This document shows, in pieces, positions 1 through 4,973 of a stretch of DNA of 7,947 nucleotides; within the stretch, counting starts at the first letter, position 1, and every line of letters begins with the position of its first letter. The translations under genes were made by a program, and so were the position numbers. The DNA is from JABMRP01 sp964444795 (GTDB taxonomy: Bacteria; Planctomycetota; Planctomycetia; Pirellulales; Thermoguttaceae). A model generated the notes under the pieces. It was not told where the DNA came from. It saw nothing but the letters and a program-made list of their open reading frames with translations, and made no database searches. The stretch is taken from positions 1 to 7,947 of the forward strand of contig CAYUIQ010000328.1 of assembly GCA_964444795.1 (NCBI GenBank). The letters run 5' to 3'.

Positions 1-206
1 AGTTTGGTGTGTTTTGGTTAGTGGCATAACTATGTTATATATCGTTCACCACAATCTGAATAAACGCGAGCACCGATACGCGCCAAATCACATAGGGGTC
101 AGCGCTGAAAATACCACAAGAGGCACTAGCTCACAACGCCTTACGTGCCCTCGACCGGCCAAGCGCCCGTGGAATAACTCGGCGTGAAAGTGCGCGCCAA
201 TTCGCT

Positions 207-332
207 GCTTACCCCCCCGACGGAAAGCGGGTAAATGGATATACGCGCCGTGCCGTGCAGATGATCTCCGAAAACGGCTTCCCGGAATCCGCGACGTAAG
301 TGGCTTCTCGGGAAGGGGTTAAGTCGCGTTAG
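207..332 (+). pseudogene. Possible degenerate transposase-like helix-turn-helix fragment
   Basis: A frame on the plus strand that is open from about 94 reads YTRRAVQMISENGFPESAT up to a TAA at 297-299, and continues in the same frame as VASREGVKSR up to a TAG at 330-332. The pattern (basic/aromatic start, A-V-x-M-I, ENG, a short spacer, then V-A-x-R-x-G-V) resembles the N-terminal helix-turn-helix of IS3-type OrfA transposases, where the alanine-rich turn leads into a VAxxLGV-like helix. The in-frame stop and the missing start mean it cannot be a working gene. The match is short and judged by eye, so a chance open frame in GC-rich DNA is a real alternative. The C/T-tract inverted repeat directly beside it fits a mobile-element remnant. 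Confidence 0.22.
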
Positions 333-335
333 ATA

Positions 336-389
336 CTGCCCCCTTTTCTCGGACGGACCACCAGGAAGTACCGTAAAAAAGGGGGACAG
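336..389. repeat. C/T-tract inverted repeat
   Basis: CTG-CCCCCTTTT (336-347) pairs with AAAAGGGGG-A-CAG (377-389), giving twelve base pairs with one bulged A and a 29-base loop. On the minus strand the right arm is read first, as CTGTCCCCCTTTT. The stem lacks a T-run after it on either strand, so it does not look like an intrinsic terminator. It more likely marks the ends of a small repeat or the remnant of an insertion. GGTGCCTGTCCCCC-type sequences recur between planctomycete genes as far as I recall, but I cannot check copy number here. Confidence 0.5.
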
Positions 390-490
390 GCACCTCGCGG
401 CAGCCGTCTTCCCGAGGATCCTGCCTCAACAGCGACGGGCTTGGAAGCCCATCGTACGGCATCGACGGCATCGGAGGGCCATCGTACAAA

Positions 491-1798
491 CTACTTCCCC
501 ACGCAGAACAGCGTGGTGTTGGTGCGAATGAACAACTGGCCGCCGGCCGCGATGACCGAAGATCGCACCGGGTCCTTCTCCGGCTCGGCCATCTGGATGG
601 TGTTGATCACTTCGCCGCTGGTGGCGTCGACGACGGTCACTTCGCCGACGAAGTTGATCAGGTAGATCTTGCCGTCGGCGGCCAGCGGCGAGGCTTCGTA
701 CTTGGCAAGCCCCGGCGTGCGCATCGTCCACTTGATCTTGCCCGACTTGGGTTCCACGCGAGCGAGCGTCTTGCGGACGTCGCTTAAGACGAAGAAATCG
801 CCATCGTAATAGGCGGGCGTGGGCACGTCGGAAGAAATCTGCTGATCACCGCGACTGACCCAGGCCAGAGCGTCGTCGGTCAGAGGACCTTCACCACCGG
901 CCTTGACCGCGTAGATTGGATCTTTCTTTGGCGCGCAGGCCAGAACGACACCACCGCCGGCCACCGGCGAGGGGACCAGACGCCAGTGGGTAATCTTGCT
1001 GGGATTCCAGGTACCCCAGCGCCAAAGTTCCTTGCCCGAGTCGGGATCATGTCCCGTGATTACATCGCCGCCGACAACCAGAATCTCTTGGCGGCCGTTG
1101 TGCGTAAACGGAATGGGCGTGGAAAAAGCCTCCAGCGATTCCCTCACCGCCGGCGAGGGACGCACGTGGCGCCAAAGCAATTTGCCGGTTTGCGGATCGA
1201 GGGCCAACAGGTACGACTCGTTCTTTCGGTCGGCCAGTCCGCGCCCGTCGACCGGTACGTCGCGCTGCAAGACCTGCATGTAGAGCTTGCCGTCGTACAA
1301 CAACGGGCTGCTACTGAAGGTCCAGAGGAAGGCGAACGGCCCGAAGTCTTTTTGGATGTTCCGCTGCCACAGCTTGCCGCCGTCGAGATCGAAGGCCGCC
1401 AGTTCGCCGGTGCTGAAGAAGAAGACGACCAGCTTGCCGTCGGTCGCCGGCGAGGGGGCGGCGTAGTTGCTGCGGTAATCTCTGTTGTTTCCCTTGCCCA
1501 CGTCGTGTGTCCAGAGCAGCTTGCCCGAGGCGCGGTCGAAACAGAGGGCCTTGAGCACGTCATCGTCGGGGGCCGTGCTGGAGATAAAGACCCGATCGCC
1601 GGAGACCACGGGCGTACCCGCGCCGGCGCCGGGCAACTTGGCGCTCCAGGCGATGTTCTCCGTCCGGCTCCACTGGGTCGGCAGGTTCGTCTCGTCGGTC
1701 GAGCCGTTGAAGTTGGGCCCCCGCCATTGCGGCCACTCGGCGGCTCCGGCCGAGGGGATCGTGAGCGCCAAGAGGATCAGCAGTGCCGTGTGTTTCAT
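491..1798 (-). CDS. Secreted PQQ-like beta-propeller repeat protein
   Basis: The 435-aa product is probably an exported beta-propeller of the PQQ-binding-like (quinoprotein dehydrogenase-like) superfamily. Residues 1-20 form a signal peptide (MKH, a leucine-rich core, then SAGAA before EWPQW). The mature protein starts with WPQWRGPN, a common opening in planctomycete members. Blade repeats follow the pattern D-x-x-S/T-G-K-x-x-W at about 88-97, 137-146, 201-210, 251-260, 349-358 and a weaker 391-400, so six or more blades are visible. No haem-binding CxxCH and no complete set of PQQ or calcium ligands is evident, so a scaffold or binding role is as likely as an enzyme. An ATG 66 bases further upstream is open, but the chosen ATG has GGAG nine bases before it and begins the signal peptide exactly. 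The spacer of 444 bases from the permease suggests separate transcription. Confidence 0.9.
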   Translation of the reverse strand: MKHTALLILLALTIPSAGAAEWPQWRGPNFNGSTDETNLPTQWSRTENIAWSAKLPGAGAGTPVVSGDRVFISSTAPDDDVLKALCFDRASGKLLWTHDVGKGNNRDYRSNYAAPSPATDGKLVVFFFSTGELAAFDLDGGKLWQRNIQKDFGPFAFLWTFSSSPLLYDGKLYMQVLQRDVPVDGRGLADRKNESYLLALDPQTGKLLWRHVRPSPAVRESLEAFSTPIPFTHNGRQEILVVGGDVITGHDPDSGKELWRWGTWNPSKITHWRLVPSPVAGGGVVLACAPKKDPIYAVKAGGEGPLTDDALAWVSRGDQQISSDVPTPAYYDGDFFVLSDVRKTLARVEPKSGKIKWTMRTPGLAKYEASPLAADGKIYLINFVGEVTVVDATSGEVINTIQMAEPEKDPVRSSVIAAGGQLFIRTNTTLFCVGK

Positions 1799-1819
1799 CG
1801 CGTGTGTCTCCGGGTAGTC

Positions 1820-1856
1820 GGTGGCTTGAATCATAAGGGGGTTGGTGGTTTGAATC
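1820..1856. repeat. Direct repeat in the leader of the beta-propeller gene
   Basis: GGTGGCTTGAATC (1820-1832) and GGTGGTTTGAATC (1844-1856) match at 12 of 13 positions and are spaced 24 bases apart. They lie between the proposed promoter and the ribosome binding site of the beta-propeller gene. They could be a repressor-binding pair or a small slippage duplication. Nothing in the window tells which. Confidence 0.45.
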
Positions 1857-1864
1857 GCCACCAC

Positions 1865-1893
1865 ATTCTACTTTGCCGTACCGGTGGGTGCAA
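1865..1893 (-). promoter_or_regulatory. Candidate sigma-70 type promoter for the beta-propeller gene
   Basis: Read on the minus strand, TTGCAC (1893-1888) is separated by 17 bases from TAGAAT (1870-1865). The -10 box matches the TATAAT consensus at five of six positions and the -35 box at three of six, with ideal spacing. Transcription would start near 1858, leaving a leader of about 60 bases that contains the direct repeat and the ribosome binding site. Planctomycete promoters are poorly defined, so this is tentative. Confidence 0.3.
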
Positions 1894-1900
1894 ACGGCTC

Positions 1901-2211
1901 TCGTGTGCCACTGCTCGCTTGCAAGCAGTGGTCCAGATCTGAGCACGGAATCCCGCAAAACAGGGCCCCAGCGGCAAAGTACGGGTTCCTCTTCTCTGTT
2001 CGGGGATTATTGACAAATCAGGACATTTCTCAGCGATTCTCCAGGTCTGGCAACAGAGAAGAGGAACCCGTACTTCTCGGCAACGGATACCAAGTACGCC
2101 TCCAACGGATGCCCCCTCCAACTCAGGATCCTCATACTCCATCGAGCCAGGCACTCACTTGTGGGATGGGCCGCAAGAAGGCACTGCTTGCAGGCAAGCC
2201 GTGGCACACGT
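1901..2211. mobile_element. MITE-like element with nested inverted repeats
   Basis: The two ends, 1901-1931 and 2181-2211, are inverted copies of each other, matching at 26 of 31 positions by my count. Each end can also fold on itself: CCACTGCT / AGCAGTGG at 1908-1931 (8 bp, 8-base loop) and CACTGCTT / AAGCCGTG at 2182-2203 (7 of 8 pairs). Between them sits a perfect 24-bp inverted repeat (separate entry). No target-site duplication is obvious at the outer edges and no transposase is encoded inside. The element fills most of the gap between the permease and the beta-propeller gene. A non-autonomous mobile repeat is the simplest reading; two unrelated intergenic repeats landing together is the alternative. 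Short open frames across it are judged non-coding. Confidence 0.55.
1977..2075. repeat. Perfect 24-bp inverted repeat with a 51-base loop
   Basis: The left arm (1977-2000, starting AAGTACGGGTTCC) is exactly complementary to the right arm (2052-2075, ending GGAACCCGTACTT), with no mismatch over 24 bases. The loop (2001-2051) contains TTGACAAATCAGGACATTT and a small CCAG/CTGG hairpin next to the right arm. In RNA or single-stranded DNA this would be a very stable hairpin. There is no T-run beside the stem, so a simple terminator is unlikely. It sits in the centre of the larger element at 1901-2211. Confidence 0.85.
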
Positions 2212-2242
2212 TCCGGCCGGTGTCATCATTCTCGACGCGAAG

Positions 2243-3880
2243 CTACACCCGCTCGGTCGAAGCGGCCCGCCAGCGGCGGTTGAAGAGCCAAGCGATGCAC
2301 GACAGCAGGGTCAGATCGAGCACAATGTAGAAGAGGAAAAACCGCCAGACGACCGGCCAATTGGCGGTCACCGCGGGTGGATACTCGCCGAGAGTCAGCG
2401 GTAAGCTGAAGCAGGCGGAAAATGGGCTGGTGAACGCGTATTGGACGATGTCGATCGCGGCGGCCGCCTCGGGGAAGAACCGATCGGCGAAGAAGAGCAC
2501 GGCCGGCGGTACGGCAAACAGCACGATCACGATCAGGTACGACCAGGTCATCGCCGCGGTCGTCTTGCGAAACACGACCGAGCAGAACATCGCGACGGTG
2601 GTCGTCGTCAGACTGCTCAGCGCGACGATCAGCGCGTATCCCAACAACGTCAGCGTGTCGGACCAGTAGGTCCACGGCGGGATGACCCAAGCCAGCAGCA
2701 GGGCCCAAAGGAGAAAACTGGTCAACACGCTGGAGATGCGCAGGCCGGCCAAGAGCTTTCCCCAGAGGATGTGCCACGGCGACAGCGTGGTGGTCAACAG
2801 CAACTCCAGGGTCTGCCGTTCCCGTTCGCTGGTGATACTGCCGGCCGAGAAGACCGGCCCCACGAGCATGTTGAACAGCAACACGTAGGCAGCGTACCAG
2901 GGAGCCCACTGGGGTTGGATGTACAGGCAGACGGCCATCATCACCAGGCCCAGGACCATGCTCATCTGGATCACCATCCGCAGCATGAGACTCCCCTGGC
3001 TGAACAGCTCGCTGCGCATTTCCTTGTCGTAAACCGCGTTCTGGCGGTCGGTCATCAGGTCGGTCCGCTTGGACGGGGCAAAAAGGCTGTCGGGAAACCG
3101 ATCTCTCTGGATCACCAGCCCCACGGCCTCTTTCTGCTCGATATCCAGATCGACCGCGTCGCCGGATTCGCTGCCCACGTCGGGTGGGTGCAACAGCCGG
3201 GCGGTGGTCGTGCGAAACAGAACAATACACAGCACGAGGCTCAGCAGGGGCATCCCGCCGGCCAGAAAAACCAGCCGGACCCTGGGCGAGGTTTCCAGCA
3301 TTTCATGGACAAACACGCCCAGCAGCACGAACGGCAGGATTTGCATGTAGGAGACGATCAGGGCGGCGGCGGAGCGCGTGAAGTAGGCGCTCGAGGCGAT
3401 GCTGATCATGCCGAACGCCACGACCGCGGCGGTCATCGCCACGTAGGTGGCCAGCACCTCGTACGGCGAAACACCTCCCAACGGCACGCAGAGCATGACG
3501 ATGGGCAGCGTGGCCACGAGGAGCACGCCCAGGTGGCAGAGCGACGCCACCAGTTTCCCCAGCACCACGGCCCCCGGTCCCATCGGACTGGCCAGCAACA
3601 TCTCGTAGGTCTTTCGCTCCTTTTCCCCGGCGATGGCCCCGGACGCGAAACTGGGCGTCATCAGCGAGATCAAGGCGAACTGTCCGAGAAAGAACAGTTT
3701 AACCAGCCGTTTGGCCGACTCCGGCGGGCGCGTCAAGTCGAGCAATTGCTCATTGGGCCAGGCGATCCAAACCATCGAACCCAACAGCGCCACATAGACC
3801 AACAGCAATACGAACGCCCGCCCCATGCGCAGGTTGGCCAGCAGTTCGCGTTGCAGGACCGGATTCTCGAAGAGGTACAT
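2243..3880 (-). CDS. ABC-2 type transporter permease, two fused halves
   Basis: The 545-aa integral membrane protein is the permease partner of the ATPase upstream. About twelve hydrophobic segments are visible, six in each half (roughly 22-222 and 298-534), joined by a hydrophilic linker at about 225-297. Each half carries the ABC-2 signature: residues 81-114 include GAIAGEKERKTYEMLL and 347-380 include GSITSERERQTLELLL. Both end in GKL, are offset by 266 residues, and match without gaps at 15 of 34 positions. A typical ABC-2 permease is one half that dimerises, so this is a fused internal duplication. The substrate is unknown. Each half begins with N-x-V-x-x-(K/R)E-type residues (NPVLQRE, NAVYDKE). 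The start ATG follows a purine-rich CGGGAA and lies 38 bases after the ATPase stop, so the two are co-transcribed. Confidence 0.9.
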   Translation of the reverse strand: MYLFENPVLQRELLANLRMGRAFVLLLVYVALLGSMVWIAWPNEQLLDLTRPPESAKRLVKLFFLGQFALISLMTPSFASGAIAGEKERKTYEMLLASPMGPGAVVLGKLVASLCHLGVLLVATLPIVMLCVPLGGVSPYEVLATYVAMTAAVVAFGMISIASSAYFTRSAAALIVSYMQILPFVLLGVFVHEMLETSPRVRLVFLAGGMPLLSLVLCIVLFRTTTARLLHPPDVGSESGDAVDLDIEQKEAVGLVIQRDRFPDSLFAPSKRTDLMTDRQNAVYDKEMRSELFSQGSLMLRMVIQMSMVLGLVMMAVCLYIQPQWAPWYAAYVLLFNMLVGPVFSAGSITSERERQTLELLLTTTLSPWHILWGKLLAGLRISSVLTSFLLWALLLAWVIPPWTYWSDTLTLLGYALIVALSSLTTTTVAMFCSVVFRKTTAAMTWSYLIVIVLFAVPPAVLFFADRFFPEAAAAIDIVQYAFTSPFSACFSLPLTLGEYPPAVTANWPVVWRFFLFYIVLDLTLLSCIAWLFNRRWRAASTERV

Positions 3881-3918
3881 CCGCGGTTCCCGTCGATCGA
3901 TTCAAAGCCAATCATCCC

Positions 3919-4845
3919 CTACCCAACCACGCCCTTCGTAACCAGCATAAACACATCTTCCAGCGTCGGCTCCTTCTCGGCGTAGGAGTGGACCGAAACG
4001 CCGGCCTCGACGAGTCGCGTCAGCAGACCGGCGACCAGACGGTCGTCGCCGGCCAACTCGACCAGGGCCCGATCGCCGTCGACCTCGACGTTGCGAGTTT
4101 CCGCCATGCTGCGAATGATCGACAGGCCGGCTTCCGTCTGGTCGAGGAAGTGAACGTGGACGGTCCGATTCCCCCGAATCCGCGCGTAGACTTCGTCGAT
4201 CGGGCCGTGCATCAGCAGCCTTCCCCGTTCGATAATACCGATCGACGTACAGCAATCGGCCAGTTCGGTGAGGATATGGCTGGAGATGAGGATCGTCTTG
4301 CCCATCCGCCGAAGTTCCTTCAGCAGGGCCTTCACTTCAACCCGGGCGCGAGGATCCAGGCCGCTGGCCGGCTCGTCGAGGATCAGCACGGGCGGATCAT
4401 GCACGAGCGTTTTGGCCAGACAGAGCCGCTGCTTCATGCCGCGGGAAAGGCTGTTGACGTAGGCATCGCGTTTGCCCATCAGGTCCAACAGATCGAGCAC
4501 ATCGCCGATGACCTGCTTGCGGCGAACTCGGGGGATTTGGTACGCCAGGGCGAAGAAATCGAGAAACTCCCAGACCTTCATCCCGTCGTACACGCCGAAG
4601 CTGTCGGGCATATACCCGATGCTATGGCGCACGGCCATCGGGTCGCTCGACACGCAATGGCCGTCGACCGTGGCGTCGCCCTTGGTGGCTTTGATCAAAG
4701 TAGCCAAGAACCGAATCGTCGTACTCTTGCCCGCTCCGTTGGGCCCAATGAACCCAAACGTCTCCCCCTCGCCAATCGTCAGATTAAGCGAATCGACGGC
4801 CACCAGATCGCCGTATCGTTTCGTAAAACTCGTAATCTCAATCAT
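3919..4845 (-). CDS. ABC-2 type transporter ATP-binding protein
   Basis: The 308-aa cytoplasmic ATPase powers the permease encoded 38 bases downstream. Visible motifs are an A-loop aromatic Y11, Walker A GPNGAGKST (34-42), signature LSRGMKQR (133-140), Walker B VLILDEP (153-159), D-loop SGLD (161-164) and the switch histidine H190. The usual Q-loop glutamine after IGYxP is replaced by aspartate (IGYMPD, D81). A C-terminal extension of about 85 residues, ending in EPTLEDVFMLVTKG, is typical of CcmA/NatA-like exporters of the ABC-2 class. The ATG is preceded by AGGAAG at seven bases, a good ribosome binding site. A gap of 128 bases holding a palindromic repeat separates it from the lipoprotein gene. 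The substrate cannot be deduced. Confidence 0.95.
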   Translation of the reverse strand: MIEITSFTKRYGDLVAVDSLNLTIGEGETFGFIGPNGAGKSTTIRFLATLIKATKGDATVDGHCVSSDPMAVRHSIGYMPDSFGVYDGMKVWEFLDFFALAYQIPRVRRKQVIGDVLDLLDLMGKRDAYVNSLSRGMKQRLCLAKTLVHDPPVLILDEPASGLDPRARVEVKALLKELRRMGKTILISSHILTELADCCTSIGIIERGRLLMHGPIDEVYARIRGNRTVHVHFLDQTEAGLSIIRSMAETRNVEVDGDRALVELAGDDRLVAGLLTRLVEAGVSVHSYAEKEPTLEDVFMLVTKGVVG

Positions 4846-4879
4846 GTTGATTCTTCCTAGTCCCTAATCTCCGCCTGGT

Positions 4880-4967
4880 GTGCCTGGGGTCGAGCGCAGC
4901 GAGCCCCCAGTTGGTTGCAATCTGGGGGCTCGGTGCTCGTTCCTCGCATCTCGACCCCAGCCACCCA
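4880..4967. repeat. Nested palindromic intergenic repeat, copy 1
   Basis: Outer arms CTGGGGTCGAG (4884-4894) and CTCGACCCCAG (4950-4960) pair perfectly. Inner arms CGAGCCCCCAG (4900-4910) and CTGGGGGCTCG (4922-4932) also pair perfectly over 11 bases, with an 11-base loop. The left part (4880-4912) recurs at 7911-7943 with one mismatch in 33. The repeat ends seven bases from the stop of the lipoprotein gene and precedes the ATPase, so in the transcript it would form a strong hairpin between them. It might stabilise upstream mRNA or reduce expression of the downstream genes. There is no T-run for a classical terminator. Confidence 0.8.
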
Positions 4968-4973
4968 TCGATC

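Larger units (their letters stand above)
1..490. other. Intergenic region without a supported gene
   Basis: This stretch lies downstream of the beta-propeller gene. The first 135 bases are more AT-rich than the rest of the window and contain a short palindrome, ATAAC-TAT-GTTAT. No reading frame here has both a convincing start with a ribosome binding site and a recognisable product. Two things inside are described separately: a possible transposase-like remnant (about 207-332) and a C/T-tract inverted repeat (336-389). Near the end, GGGCT and AGCCC (437-450) form a 5-bp stem with a 4-base loop about 40 bases past the stop of the beta-propeller gene, but no T-run follows on the minus strand, so it is a poor terminator candidate. 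Confidence 0.6.

Noticed and set aside
1..135. Integron attC-like or phage attachment site near the ATAAC/GTTAT palindrome
   Set aside because: The palindrome is short and lacks the paired 7-base core sites expected of an attC site, and no integrase is in the window.
336..389. Intrinsic terminator for the beta-propeller gene
   Set aside because: The stem has a 29-base loop and no T-run after it on the minus strand.
1799..1864. Upstream extension of the beta-propeller gene by 22 codons
   Set aside because: It would place extra residues ahead of a perfect signal peptide, and the internal ATG has a good GGAG site at nine bases.
986..1942. A 318-residue plus-strand open frame opposite the beta-propeller gene
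   Set aside because: It is R/G/V-rich and antisense to six clear propeller repeats, and it runs into the repeat element.
1831..2154. A 107-residue minus-strand open frame starting MPGSMEYEDPELEG
   Set aside because: It runs through the 24-bp inverted repeat and the terminal repeat and ends inside the beta-propeller leader, so it is probably repeat DNA that happens to be open.
2441..3985. A 514-residue plus-strand open frame opposite the permease and the end of the ATPase
   Set aside because: Its product is rich in Q, H, R and G with no domain, typical of the antisense frame of a GC-rich membrane-protein gene.
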